A stretch of 64,000 nucleotides of DNA from positions 991,688 to 1,055,687 of the forward strand of contig NW_020653766.1 of NCBI RefSeq assembly GCF_003589595.1, written 5' to 3'. Below are positions 10,803 through 23,594 of this stretch, piece by piece; the first letter of the stretch is position 1; every line of letters begins with the position of its first letter. This stretch comes from Hyposmocoma kahamanoa (taxonomy: Eukaryota; Arthropoda; Insecta; Lepidoptera; Cosmopterigidae). Both the position numbers and the translations under genes were made by a program. Below the pieces are notes generated by a model, which saw only the letters and a program-made list of their open reading frames with translations, did no database searches and was not told the origin of the DNA.

Positions 10803-11314
10803 GTCGTGATAACCTAAAATATATTTTTAGCAGTATTTTTCGGCACAGTCGACCGCGGTCAGGAGTTCAGGTTCAAGAAATTGACATTTCTATAGAAACA
10901 CCTTGTATACGCAGTTTGATTAAATTTCCCTATTAAATACATAATTTATATTCTATATTTAGTGAAAACTCTTCAAGCTTAATAATTATAAAGTATAATA
11001 ATAAAAGAAATCAATAAATCGTCAACGATGTGATAATGGGATAATCATAGCAATAGTTCTGTTTATAGATTTAAGTATAGTTTTCTTTCTCTATCTTCAA
11101 AAGATCTAATTAGCTATAGCACGAGTTAAAAAAGGACAGGCATAAGTATCTTGCTGTAGAAATTGTTTGCGCCAATAATCTTTATTATTTGCTGTTTAAA
11201 AGTTGCACTTGTACTGTAATAAGGTCACATAATATGCAAAACGACAACTTCTATGGGGGACGTATAAAGATGCTTTGTCAAAGAATCATTTATTGCGTAG
11301 GTAAAATAAATTAA

Positions 11315-11400
11315 CCAGGGATAGCTCTTTTCAAATAAACTATAATACTATGGAATATTTTGAATCAAATTTGTGTGGAATCTAGACCCATGTCTAGATT
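11315..11400 (+). repeat. Rep-F fragment
   Basis: AGCTCTTTTCAAATAAACTA and TTTGTGTGGAATCTAGAC match 60507-60565 (GCTCTTTTCAAATAATGCTA, TTTGTGTGGAATCTGTAGAC). Class unknown. Confidence 0.55.
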
Positions 11401-12182
11401 TCCTTACATCTTATGTAACACGTAGTATGATTTTACAATTAAAATACTTGCTAATGATAATCTTAATAAATGCTCCGAAATCTTATTGCCCCGTAAAAGA
11501 ATCGCTTAGCTTTGTTAAACGAAATCGTGGAACCATGAGTTCGGACTTAGTTCTATGGATATCTTCTTTCCTAATGAAATTATAAAATATTTGAGTGAAT
11601 ATACTGTGATGCCACAGTCATGTTACCAGTCTCCTTCAACTTTTCTCTGAGATAAACTCGAGTAACTAAACGGTAGACAGAACGAATCGCTCTTTTTTGC
11701 AACACAAATATGGGTTGTATACTAATAATAAAATCATTGATAACTTCTTTATGCTTAAATAATAGAGTTCTAAATAATGCCTACTCACTCTTGCCTTGAA
11801 AACGCCCAAGTTATAGCCGTTCGCCATATAAATGTGGAAGCGTAACGTTTCGTGCGAACCTTTGGAATATCAGCAACATAAGGGTGGAACCCCAGCCCAC
11901 GTCTATAGTCTTTCTTTTTTGAACACGGAGTAAAATAACATTTGCAGGTTTGCCAGTTTTCATAAATTTTTATATAGTGATGTAGTTGTTTTCGTCAGTT
12001 TTATCGATAGGTTGTGAAAGAAGGTACATTTTTGCCAAAACTGTCTGAATTGTGAATGTTACGATTATTATTTTTACAGTTCACTTGCTAGTATCGGAAT
12101 GATATACATTTTAAAATAAAAACAGACATTTCATAATTCGTATTGAAATGAAATGATAAAATTTTAAAATATGTCTCCTCAT

Positions 12183-12410
12183 CTATGAACTTACAAAGAT
12201 TGACAATTCAAATGAACCTTTGCCCAGAAGTTGGACGAATAATGGGCTCATGATGAATCGAATGACATAATTTCGGCTATCTATTGCATAAAAACCAACA
12301 TTCAGTCGATAGTCGATACAATATTGATCGACTGCAATCACTAGCTGCTGGCAAGCGGGCAACACTTTTACGCAATTAATCATTTTACTCCAAAAGACAG
12401 GCTATAGCCC
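12183..12410 (-). repeat. Rep-F fragment
   Basis: On the - strand GGAGTAAAATGATTAATTGC, GTAAAAGTGTTGCCCGCTTG, AGCAGCTAGTGATTGCAGTC and ATCGACTGAATGTTGGTT match 60580-60685 closely. It therefore continues the same repeat as 11315-11400 but on the opposite strand. Confidence 0.65.
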
Positions 12411-13670
12411 CCCGAAGTGGAGAAGGCAAAATCAAATAGTGCAATCCCATTGCACACTGTCCGTGATATATCCTATAGAATATCGGTAAGATATTATTTT
12501 TATGACTTTCATATTGTGACCTTATTATTACAAGAGTACGACGCAATTAATGTTCTAAATTAATTGTCATAAATGACTTTTTCGACTGTTGTTTTAAAAT
12601 CGTTAGAGTTGAATATTTCTTTCCTCTCTCAAAAAGCGTTTTAGAATTAATTATCATATTTTGTTAACTATGTGCTACTTGAGACAAAGAAATAGGACCA
12701 AAATTCCGAAGAAAATCATATAATTTTAACGCTCCAGTTGGAGAAAAAGTTTTTTCTATAGTATCGCTATAATACGTAACACATGATTGTTATCTATATA
12801 TGTTGATGTTTATATACACACGTGTATCTTTTATTACAATTTAGAACTCTATCTACTTTTAATAAGAGCTTGGATTTAAGAAAAGCATATAGACGAAATA
12901 GAAAATTATATTACGGTTTTATAGAAAAGTTTGGTTTATGCCACACGACAACGCAAAATAAGTACCTAGTCTGCCGACTCACGCGCGTAATTACGACTGA
13001 ATTTCGATAGCACCATGTGACGTGCTGGTGTGGGCGAAGTGATCACTTTGGTATTGAATGCTTGTGTGGACACGTTTCTTCCGCCATTACACTATATGAC
13101 TCGAACACCTCATACAAACGCTTAAAAGCAACTAAATGAAATACGTTCGTCTGGCGCCCCAACAGAATTTCAGTCAATCGCAAATCATGCGACTCAAAAA
13201 ACGAAATTCACACGTCGCAAAATTGTGCTCGTCTGGCCTCACTATTAAGTAAACCAAACGCCTGACATGATTTAATAGCAACATTCACAGACGCGTCAGA
13301 ACAAGCGTTGATTTACTGCAAGCTTTTTTCTGTCTGCTTCCTCATAAGTCCAAGCTTGGTCAAGCAAGCTCTTAAGTCTGTATCAAGCTTAACCTTTAGG
13401 TGTACCTATAGGCGGAGCTTCATACAGATTTAAGGCTTTCAATTATTAAATTGTCTTTACTACTAGTATATTTACAGAAAGCTGTCAATTTGTCGTCTCA
13501 TTACGAATATATATTGTTAGTATATAAACTATAATTAATATAAGGCTTAATTGCTCAAAATTTGGTTTATTATGTTATTTATTAATAATTTAGTTTTTTT
13601 ATTGATTTGAAATTATAACAGAGTTTAGAGTACAAAATCTGTAATCATATCCATGCTAATGGCACATAAT

Positions 13671-13956
13671 CATTAACTTACAATTATATGGACGTCGGGT
13701 CCGCGCTAAAAAGTGTCCGAACTTATAGAGCGTTAAAATCGTATACAGAGCGTCATTCATGTTTTAGTCTTCGTTTGTTCGACTGACAGCGAAGCAAGCA
13801 AAATTAGACAGTACTGCGATGACATTACAATTTAAATTCAACGTTTTAGCTTTTTCATATTCCTTTACATGTCACTACGTTTCAATAGGTTGACTTGGGA
13901 CATTTTTTTCGTGGTTTTTGTATTAGACCCGTCGTCCATTTATTTCTAAGTCAATG
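13671..13956 (+). mobile_element. TA-1 copy 2 (MITE, 286 bp)
   Basis: CATTAACTTACAATTATATG at the left and GACCCGTCGTCC...CTAAGTCAATG at the right are imperfect terminal inverted repeats of roughly 30 bp. The 8-bp duplication CACATAAT is perfect (13663-13670 and 13957-13964). Internal sequence matches the copies at 33430 and 62326 over the whole length. Confidence 0.95.
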
Positions 13957-14031
13957 CACATAATACAAGATAGCTATAAATTTCTAAATTATGATCATAG
14001 TTATGCGAAGGTAACATAATGCTGATATTTC

Positions 14032-14205
14032 TTTTTTATTACATCAAGTGACGGGGCGAACAAGTCATGCGCCTGGGGGTAAGCTGATGCTAGATGCATG
14101 TGCTTGTAATTTTACCAGCACCCTTACCTTTCAAAATCGATGCAGTGGCAGTACTTCTCTGGATGAACACTTTCACAAGGAGCTCTCCTGTCTCCTGTCA
14201 TGTAT
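14032..14205 (-). repeat. Rep-A copy 3 (internally deleted)
   Basis: Starts with the reversed tail TTTTTTATTACATCAAGTGA and CGGGGCGAACAAGTCATGCG, skips the middle, and resumes at TGCTTGTAATTTTACCAGCA to TTCACAAGGAGCTCTCCTG. Confidence 0.75.
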
Positions 14206-14523
14206 CTGTTATAATTCAATTTCTTTAAACTGCGTTTTTAGAAACAGTTTCTTGCTATTCATTATTGCTAGTGTACCTTCGCTATTGCATGTTTCGAGGA
14301 CAAGCAAATATTTTGTAACTATCTATTTACACACTTTTATTGTAAGCAAATTGCATATATCTAGTCTCTAATTCACGCGTATCGATGCTTTAGCGGATGC
14401 TGCTATAAATATTATGTGGTTATGATTATTTTGCAAAATATATATTTTTCTTATGTGACTTTTTAAAACAGGGGTCACAAAGTAATAAATAATCGGTAAG
14501 CTCTTTAATTATCCTCATAAATT

Positions 14524-14724
14524 ACTGCCTCTGTGGCCGAACGGTTACCATGCCGGACTGCCACGCAGAGGTCCCAGGTTCGATTCCCGGGCCGGGAGAA
14601 ATATTTGTATGGCCTACATTTATTTCTCTCGTGAGTTTGGGTGTAATTTGTGGTTGTCTATGTGTGTGTCCATGGCACCCGCGACACAGGGTTTCCCTAG
14701 TGCGGGGCTATGTTGAGTGTGTGC

Positions 14725-14755
<31 letters not shown>
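14524..14755 (+). repeat. Rep-C SINE copy 1 with (TTA)n tail
   Basis: The tRNA-like head has an A box (TGGCCGAACGG) and a perfect B box (GGTTCGATTCC), followed by the family body (GAAATATTTGTATGGCCTAC, GAGTTTGGGTGTAATTTGTG, GGGTTTCCCTAGTGCGGGGC) and a tail of about nine TTA units at 14727-14755. The A and B boxes are the RNA polymerase III internal promoter of tRNA-derived SINEs. This is the most complete copy in the window. Confidence 0.9.
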
Positions 14756-14757
<2 letters not shown>

Positions 14758-17700
14758 TTAGTTCCTAATTATACTAAAATATGGGTTGGGGAAGTACACA
14801 TATAGTAAGTATTAGTATAATATTAAAACCAGCCAATAAACACATTTAAAACACTTTAAACTAAAATTGTCTGGTGCATATTTGCTATTTACAAAACGCA
14901 GGCGCATAACAGTGTGATCTTCGCTTCTACAATTTGTTTATTTTGTTGACCACAAATTTAATTATGCATAGTCCTTTTTCAATATATATATGTTAAATAT
15001 ACACACATGTATGTATAGCAACATCTGACATATTGTACACACCATATTTCGCGGCCTAGAAAATTTACTGCCTAACATATCGGATATATAAATCAATATG
15101 CTATAGCTATTTATTTTTTCTATACTTGTCGTGTATATCTCTCGCTAGATGATATAGATATATTATAAAAATGATAGACTTTAGACAATATTAATGTAAT
15201 CGAAATGTTAGATTAAGTACTGATAAATTCTATATATCTACGTGTAATAAAAAATAAAATACTTTATATGACATACAGAAAAGAATATTATATATTCTAT
15301 TTTGTTTGTTGTATGGAGTGAAAAATATAAAAAAATCGCTTAGTAATGTTTGATGTTGTGATTCGATATTTTAAATATTTGTTGCAAAATTTAGAATAAC
15401 GAAGCTTAACTTAATGTCGAACATATATACATAATAATATATTCATTATATTATATTATACTATATTTAATATAACGTACACTGTCTCTTTTATCAATTA
15501 TTGAACCGAGACTCTTGTTGTTGTAATTATTATTCTAAATAGTTTGGTGTTGTATTAAAATACGCGTCACACTTTAGCGGTAATGTCTTGTCTTGAATGT
15601 TATACGTACGCATTGTCCAGTTCACTTACCTCCTTAATTTATAAAAAGTATATTTTTTCCGTTGCAATGCACTATACAGTATAATTGGTCATAATTATTG
15701 TCATAATTTCGTAATTATTTTCATAATGCTACCTTGCTAACGATAGTCCTAGTATAACAGAATCCGTCTCTTGGGAATATGTACGTATTAATACATAATA
15801 CGTACATAGTCATAATCCATATAATGTACAGGGACGACGACAATACAGTTTCGTTGATAAGGTTATTGTCCTATAAGGATAAATGGGTTTGAGCGAAAGA
15901 ATTGTTGGCCTGAGTTTCATTTTAGGAAATTTATTTAATTACTCACATAATGTTCGTAATAATTTTTTGCAAGCTACAGTAGCATATATTTTTAAATTTT
16001 CTAGTAAAATGACCCTGTCGGGACGTAAAAAGCACAACGAAACAATATTATTTACAGTGAATATAAATTAATGTATTTTGAGAATGTATATTTTATTATT
16101 TGTGTAAACAAATTCAGCTGTAATATAATTGATTGCTAAAGAATTCATATTCATTAATATTTAAAATACAAATAGCAATATTTATTTGAAATGAAACTCA
16201 GAAGAGCAAATGTGATGTTTGGAACTAAAATTCAATGATTTAATTCTTTATTAAAACAACCTTAAGCAGCTTTCTGGTGACGCATATAATAATTTTATAA
16301 ATAAATTCTAGGGAGAAATTCATGCAGAGGGAAATTAGTACAGCTCAGGCATTTGTTGGCAGTCCAGTTTTAGAGTTGCGTGATGTATGTGTCCCAAAAG
16401 TCATTAACAAATTTTGATATACCTTTACATGTTTGTAGTAAAATTTTTTCGTTACAATAGTTTTACTCCTTTTAGAGATATACTTATAAAAAGCCATACG
16501 CATAATATTATTTGTTGGGTATAGTAATATTTCATAGTAATATTTTTATTGTTGACTACTTTTAAGGCCCCCTTTTAGGACGCTACGCATCAAAAGGCTT
16601 TTGAATAATTGACCACTTACTTAGTCATAACGTGGCACTAAAATTACAAAAAAATAATTGTTATAATAAAAATCATATTATTATATAGAACAAATTGAAC
16701 TATCTCTTTCTAAATGTAGTAAAAAATATCTATTCTACGTAATTATCTATATAAATAAACGTATTAGTACGAAATTATAGAGATTTACTAATTTAAGTAA
16801 GTTAGTATCCTCAAATACTCATTGTCATTGGTATAATATTTGTCACGTATATTTCTGACAATTATGACAAAATCTACAAAAAAAAGACAAACGTAAAAAT
16901 ATAATACAAATAATTGATCATCTATAAAATATTATTAATTTCACATAAAATAATTTATCACATGAAAAAAGATCATACAATTGACTTTTTACTCATACGA
17001 AGATTAAATTATCAATTGGTCTAAATACTAAAGTATACGTTAGTTATCACAAAATAAACCATAAATTATTTAATGTGAACTATATTCAAAAAACCATAAA
17101 AGCCGTGATCAGTATAATCATTGCGCACATAATTACGATATTATACGAATTAATCATAATAAATTATAGTAATAATTATAAGTGAAATATTTTCTCTAAT
17201 TACACCATTGTATCATCGAATGTATGGTAATTGTTGATTGTTATTATTATAGAAATAATTATTAAAAATTATATAGATAATTATTGTCTAGTTATTGTAT
17301 GTGATATTGTTATTGGAATAATAGATTTTAAAATTAATTTATAATTATTAATAATTCTATAATCTTCTTGTTGACTTGTGTGTGTTATAGGTTATATTTC
17401 CTAAGACATTTTATTGTTAAGATAAGTTTAAGTATCTGTTACTGTAAATGTATAACTGAGGCAAATCTAATGGTTTAGATCTCTGTAACGTAGAGGAATA
17501 AAGACAATATCTTTAGTAATGTAGAGAAGTAGTCACGGGAACTTCTATTTTTGCAAAAACCATCCTTACTGTTCACAGAATCTTCACGATTAGATTGAGT
17601 CTAGCAAAGCATCACTCACATTTAGGTGCATTTGCTACCTGTACTTTTATTTGCTTTATTGATATATCTGGTAGCCTTTCTACATCTAATTTTTGTCTTC

Positions 17701-18424
17701 GAATGTATTATTATGAAGAACTGACTTAACTTGAATGGTGGAAATTACTAGTTGTAATTATTTCAATAAATTATTATAAGCATACTACAAATGTGTAATG
17801 CTCATAATTATTTTCATGTTATTATAGAAATTACTGGAACATATTTCAGAATTCTCTTAATAATTGATAATAATTATTGTTGCAATTTATCAATACTTGG
17901 TAATTACAGTTTGATGATATTCATAATGTAATAAAACCAACTGTCTTTTCTTGTTTAAAACGATGATCATGCTTAGTTTTCTAGGTATTGGTTCATGTAT
18001 CTATATGTTTAGTATGCGGTCCTTGACCATAACTTACAAATGTAGTGACGCTCTTGGGGAATAAATTTCATTTGGGGATATCATATAAAGTGTTTTTGGC
18101 GTCTTTATTTCCATTGCATAAAATAAATGCATTTTTTTCAATAAAAGTTTACATTATCTTTTAACATGGACTTGATAAGGCTGTATTAAGTTTATATTAT
18201 GTATAATTTCGGTCATTCTCGGACCAGTGATCACTACCTAATTGCCGTAGCAATTTTTATTATTTAAATAATCAAGTATATTGCGTGTAATTATTAAATA
18301 ATATTTCACGATACAACACTCGAATATTTAAATAATAAACATTGTTACAGAATTCAGGTTGAATAGTTCGAGAATAATCGATTCTTATTTATTTAAATAA
18401 TTTGACTACGATTTTTATAAAGTA
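14756..18424. other. Very AT-rich intergenic DNA
   Basis: No coding region or recognisable transposon. Long stretches, especially 16640-17350, are almost only A and T with imperfect AATTATTATAATTAT-like inverted runs. A 62-codon frame at 15883-16071 has no support. Three copies of a palindromic ATTTAAATAAT word lie at 18250-18410. Confidence 0.5.
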
Positions 18425-18560
18425 ATTTTGTGACACTGTGATCGAACGTTTGCTTTTCAATTGAGAGGTCAACGGTTCGAATCCCTATTGGGGTATGAAC
18501 TTACGACTTTAATTAGAAATATTTCTCTTTTCAATCTTCTGTATTTTGGTTTGAATTCCG
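18425..18560 (+). repeat. tRNA-derived SINE fragment (S4 family)
   Basis: GATCGAACGTTTGCTTTTCA and GAGGTCAACGGTTCGAATCC (B box) resemble the S4 copies at 52145-52260, 53560-53665 (reverse) and 23400-23500. The D-arm is decayed. Confidence 0.5.
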
Positions 18561-18684
18561 AATTGTCTGTGTGAGGAATTGTTTCCACGACTCAGTTTAC
18601 ATTATACTGCGAAACGGAATGGAAGTTTCAATTTTTCTAACCTTATCTTATTGAAATTTATGACAATTATGTAATGTGAAGCAT

Positions 18685-18968
18685 TCTCACGAAGTTGTTT
18701 CGTAGCAGTGGAGCTCCTTGTTAAAGGATTCGTCCAGGAAAGTACTGCCGCCTTCCCTTTTTCTGCCGCCAAGCAAGTGTGAGCATTACTGCGTTTCGGC
18801 TTGGAAAGATAACAGTGTTGGTAATTTACATGCACTTGGGTTTCAACTTATGATATATAAGATGTTTGCGAGTTACAGCTCTAAGTGACGTTGCAACTAC
18901 TATGGACAGGCGTGTCACTTACCACCAGAAGCATAACTCGTTCGTCTCGTCACTTGGTAGTATAAAAC
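18685..18968 (+). repeat. Rep-A copy 4, near full length
   Basis: Head GTAGCAGTGGAGCTCC at about 18703, GGATTCGTCCAGGAAAGTAC, GCCGCCAAGCAAGTGTGAGC, ATGGACAGGCGTGTCACTTA and tail side CGTCACTTGGTAGTATAAAA. The central part is diverged. Confidence 0.85.
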
Positions 18969-19423
18969 AAAAAGTCTCGGTTTTAGTTTATATGTTACAA
19001 ATAAAGTTCATTATGCTACGTACAATTTCGTTACTTGAATGCACGTCCATTCCAATATGCAGCGATGTAAATTGAGACTAAGCCTGATGCTTGTAATTCT
19101 GACAAATGATTGGATATACGTTATGTCAGTTCTTCTATCAATATAACTCTACTGATCCATATCACTGGATTCACAATAGCACTAAGTACAATAATGTAAT
19201 AAAACAAAGCAATAACGAATGTATGTAAGTCACGTATTATTATAATAATAAATAAATTTATGGAATTTTGGCATTTTATTTACCCCTTTTTGTTCACCCT
19301 GTTACTTTTATTATAAATAATAGCCAGGACTTTGGGCCCTAATTCTGAAATTTTTGTTAAGACTACACTGAAACTATATTGCAATTATGATAATATTTAT
19401 TATTCTGTTAATATGCAATGTTG

Positions 19424-19630
19424 CATCGAGTATATAACCAGAAACAGAGACGAAATAAGGCCCATCCACCCCTGGCAACTTTTTTTATATATAAATTCTC
19501 GTTTGCGCTGAAATCACAAATTAGGAAGCTGAAATAGTACAGCGCCAACAACTGACCTGTGTGTACGTCTCCGTATATTCCAAAAATATTCTGTATTTAT
19601 TGTAATAAAGATAATATCTGTAATTATGAG
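19424..19630 (+). mobile_element. TA-2 copy 2, left half only
   Basis: It begins with the terminal sequence CATCGAGTATATAACCAGAA and runs through CTCGTTTGCGCTGAAAT and GTGTACGTCTCCGTATATTC to GATAATATCTGTAA, colinear with 58264-58450. The right half and terminal repeat are missing where the BEL/Pao sequence begins. Confidence 0.8.
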
Positions 19631-22600
19631 GGGCTGTTCTGATGTATCCTTTCTTCGCGTGATAGCCACGACCCTTTTGCATTCTAATTTGTACAAGTCC
19701 ACTATAGTCAACACCGCTGTTCACAAAGGTTCTAATTTTGGAAACTCTCATAGCCGGCTATTGTCCCATAAATTGGTTGTTAATCTTTCCCTTACCAATT
19801 ATGCAGACCTTACATATTTTTGTACATTTTTTCACTGGTGCCTTGATGACAATAATCCAGTATTTGCTTTTTATAAAGGGTGTCTCAGTAAGTGCACTTT
19901 TTCATTTTAAAATAAAAACACGTATTTTATGACAGAGTTGTGATATTTTTATTATATTTTGAAGAAGACATGTTGATGACAGGCATTACTCTTTTCATGA
20001 AATTTTCCATGACTTTTTGACAGAGATGTGGCTGTATCTCACCGATGACTCGTTGAATCTCTTTCTAGTTTCTGGTTTATTCGCATAAACCCTAGATTTC
20101 ACAAAACCCTAAAGAAAAAATCACACGGCGTTAAATCGCACGATCTTGGTGGCCAGTTGACATCAGAATTTCGTGAGATAATGTGTTCTGGAAATCGTTG
20201 TTGCAATAAGTCGATTGTTTCATGCGCGGTGTGGCAGGTGGCGCCGTCTTGCTGAAACCACGTGTTGTCCAGGTCCATGCCGTCCAGTTGAGGCCACAAG
20301 AACTCCGTTATCATGTTCCTGTAACGAATGCCGTTCACAGTCACTGCAATTTCGGCCTCATCTTCAAAAAAGTAAGGCCCAATCACGCCGCCTGACCAAA
20401 ATCCGCACCAGACAGTTGCTCGATGTGGGTGCATTTGTAAGTTTATAAGCCATCATCGCTTGAATACTGCCATGGAATGTTTCTGAATGTGCTTCTTAAA
20501 TCAACAATTTAGTGGTATTGACCCCTTGGTTATATTATTGGGTATTTGGTCGACTCTGGTGTTTTTTATTTTTCGTTCGCATTTTTATTCGCATTTTGCA
20601 ACCTTCCTCCAACTCTTATCATGTCATTTACATGTTGTAGTTCACATTATCTCGTCCAAAAATGGTGACAATGTGATTAGAGAACTTCTTTTCATAACTG
20701 TTCCGTGTTTTTTGATTTCGTCTATTTCTCTCTTGTAAACTAGTTCTTGGTAGTATCTAATACAATCTTTCGAAATTTGTTCCAATTCTTCTGATTTTAA
20801 ATATCCTTGTCTGTTTTCTCCTTTTTTAATGAATCTTTTAGAGTAAGCTAGTACTCTCTTCAACCTTGATATTGTAGAGAATCTTTCCCAGATTGGCTTC
20901 TCTTCATTTTCGGTATTTTGTATGTGAAATGAATTCTTTACTTCCAAATCTGTTGATGTGATGTCTTATGCTATGTTGTCTATTTCGTTCGACTTGAGCC
21001 ATTTTGGCCCAGTCCACCAAAGTTCTTGACTTGATAGATCGCTTGTCGCTATGTCTCTTGTTGCAATGTTCGCAGGGTTCTCGCTATACTGAACGTGTCG
21101 CCAGTGCTGATTGTACAATACTTGTAATATATCAACTACTCTATTGGCCACAAAAGTTCGCCATCGATTTGGTTGTGATTAAAGCCATGAAAGTACTACT
21201 ATCCGAGTAAGCAAAAATGTTGCTTTTGGGTACCATCAATAAATTAGTAATGTCTTCATTGAGTTCTGTTAACAACACAGTTGTTTCATAGGCGCAACCT
21301 TGGTTCGAGATGCTATCATCGAAATGTGCACTACATCGTCTTCGTCTACAACCTTGAGGTAAACGACAGCAGCATATGCAATCATGGAAGCGTCAGAAAA
21401 GCCATATAATTGTATTTCTTTGTTGTTGGGTGCTGTGTGAAGCCAACGTTGAATGCCAATTATTGCCAGGTGAAGGTCTTTCTATAATTTGTCATGGATC
21501 AAAGAGTCTCGCGACGTCAGACAGTATAGATTGTTTTGTAACTGGTCGTTTTATTTCAGATAAATTCACAGTAATTTTGAATGCATCGTCTTTTCTGTCT
21601 GGCCAAGTATTTTGATTATTTTGTCCATTTTAATTTCTAATTTGTCTCTTTCTTTTCTTTCACTCTATGTGGGCTGTTTCTCGTCTCTTTCATGTATGTA
21701 CTTAAGCAGTTCATCAGAATTGCTGGACCATTTTTGCATTTTAAAACCTCCTTTGTTAAGAATATCATTGATGTCTTTACACATATTCTTTGTTTTCTCC
21801 AAATCATCATGTTCTGTCATCAAATCGTCCATATAGAATGAATTCTGGTTAGCAGCTGCAGCGTCGGGGTTTTTATGTGCTTCATCATCCGCAAGTTGCA
21901 TGAAAGTTAGAACTGCTAGGAAAGGTGCAGCTGCTGTTCTAAACGTGACAGTCTGTAGTTTGAAGCTTTGTAGTTCTTCCTGGGGATTGTTTTGCCATAT
22001 TATACATTGTAATTTCTTGTGTTCCTCGGGCGTTTCCATCATTCTGTACATTTTTACGATGTCCCCTACTATGCAAATATTGTTTGTTCTCCAATGGATG
22101 ATTAAACTGCGAATATAGGGTTGTAAAACAGGACCTACCATCATTGTATCATTCAAAGAACAACCATTTGTTCCCTGTTCTAAAGCGTCGCAGACTACGC
22201 GTACCTTTGTAATGTCTTTGCCCTACCTGACCACTGCATGATGTGGTAAGTAAACTGTATTTCTTTCTTTTTTGTTTTCAATCTTCTTTAAATGTTTCAG
22301 CTATGTATTCGTTTACAACATTTGTATACTCTTCTTTCAGTTATGTGTTCTTCTCAAATTTCTTCTCCAGTTGTATAAATCTTGTGATAGCTTGCTGTTT
22401 TGTGTCCCCTATTTGTTTAATTGTTTCTTCCAAGCTTTGTTTCAGAGGCAGCTAGACAACGTGTCTTTAATCTTCGTTTCTTTTTGTAGTCTTATTGTAT
22501 ATTGTTTCACAGGCCGCTTCTTTTTCAGTTAATATTCTCTTCTTAGTGTATTGATTTGTCTCAATCTCCAAGAACTTTCTTAACATATCATTGTCTTCTC

Positions 22601-23145
22601 TGACGAATAGGCTTGTTTTTGTTGTCTTGTTGATTGTGTTGTTTATTTGTCCCGTAAGAATCCACCCCAAGGTTGTCTTCTGAGCTACTAAACCGTTTTC
22701 AAGTCACACAAGTCTAACTTCTACAATCTTGCAAAACACATCAGCTCCCTGCAAAATGTTTCCCTATAAATCCCTAAAAAAAAATCCCTATTTTTCCTGG
22801 CGTGCAGAAAGTAGGATCTGCTAATGTCTTGTCTATGGGCTTTATTAGTTTAACGATGACTTTTCGGACAGGTAAACATGATGACATTGCTTTCATAACG
22901 TGAGCTTTGACTACCAGTGATGTTTTTGACTGTGTTAACACGTTCATTTTTACCACGTGTTTGATCGAGAGCGTTTTTTCTCCTACATCAGAGACTGTAC
23001 AATGATTTTCTTTTTCCTTCAACTTCAATAGGTCCACTACTCTTGCTGTTACAAATGATGTTTCTGAACCTTGAATAATCAGTGTCACTGGAAGGTTAAA
23101 AATATAGATTGCGGTCATAATTATCAAATGCATTGATGTCATTAT
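19631..23145 (-). mobile_element. Decayed BEL/Pao LTR retrotransposon, pol region
   Basis: Broken reading frames on the - strand follow BEL/Pao pol order. Protease-like: IQGSETSFVTARVVDLLKLK near 23080-23020, with LADPTF near 22820. Entry to reverse transcriptase: GWILTGQ and LRKFLEIETNQYTKKRILTE at 22467-22670. Reverse transcriptase: GPVLQPY, GDIVKMYRM, TAAAPFL and the catalytic FYMDD at 21824-21838. Downstream domain: WRHVQYSENPANIATRDI and LWWTGPKWL at 20966-21151, then SSLITLSPFLDEI and IRVGGRLQN to 20590. Integrase: a CTKICKVC zinc-type motif and RTFVNSGVDYSGLVQIR at 19640-19870. Stops and frameshifts occur throughout, and no LTR was recognised, so it is dead. A mariner relic splits the integrase. 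Confidence 0.9.
19875..20450 (-). pseudogene. Mariner/Tc1-type transposase relic nested in BEL/Pao
   Basis: The open frame at 20099-20434 encodes the C-terminal half of an IS630/Tc1/mariner transposase: ATVWCGFWSGGVIGPYFFED, the second catalytic Asp in QQDGATCHTA, and SCDLTPCDFF, where the third acidic residue is Asp 37 positions after the second. A shifted frame continues with NKPETRKRFNES toward 20050. The 3' end is the terminal-repeat-like GGGTGTCTCAGTAAGTGCAC at 19878-19897, next to a TA. The N-terminal half, first catalytic Asp and other terminal repeat are missing, so it is inactive. Confidence 0.88.
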
Positions 23146-23399
23146 TATATTAATATTTAATATCAGATATGGAGGAAAGTTGGGTTTTTTTTGGAGAGAA
23201 AGAGTGAATTGTTTTTATTTACAAATGCGACTTACGTGTCTGTTGTAACTTTTGATCCTTCATTCCCACTAGTTCTACTGAGTAGTTCTATTATAGAACT
23301 ACGGGGACTTTTTGTCCCAGTTGTTCTAAAATGAAACCAAATATATTATATTGATTCATTTCTACGACATCTTTATAATCAGCATAGAGACTTACTTAA

Positions 23400-23500
23400 A
23401 ACTTGTAGGAGAATGGTCGCTTCTCAATTCAGTCGACAGTTCGAGTTCCTGTGGCGGCATGCACCTATGAAATTAAATCAGTTACAATACATTCTTCATT
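23400..23500 (+). repeat. tRNA-like SINE fragment (S4-like)
   Basis: AATGGTCGCTTCTCAATTCA then GACAGTTCGAGTTCCTGTGG give a B-box-like element in the right spacing after a decayed D/anticodon region. Confidence 0.4.
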
Positions 23501-23594
23501 ATTCAAAAGCTTGCTAACAGAGAAACAAAAATATCGTAATAAAACCTGCTCATCAAAGAAGGTTCACGGCGCTTGAAAAACGCGCAGTATTCAA

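Noticed and set aside
13150..13172. TGGCGCCCCAAC as a retroviral primer binding site
   Set aside because: No LTR, polypurine tract or pol sequence nearby; a 12-base resemblance is not enough.
21900..22532. Open frames on the + strand across the BEL/Pao region
   Set aside because: Leu/Phe/Ser/Cys-rich antisense shadows of the pol frames.
20642..22670. Host gene on the - strand
   Set aside because: All recognisable frames align with BEL/Pao pol motifs in order, so this is a retrotransposon.
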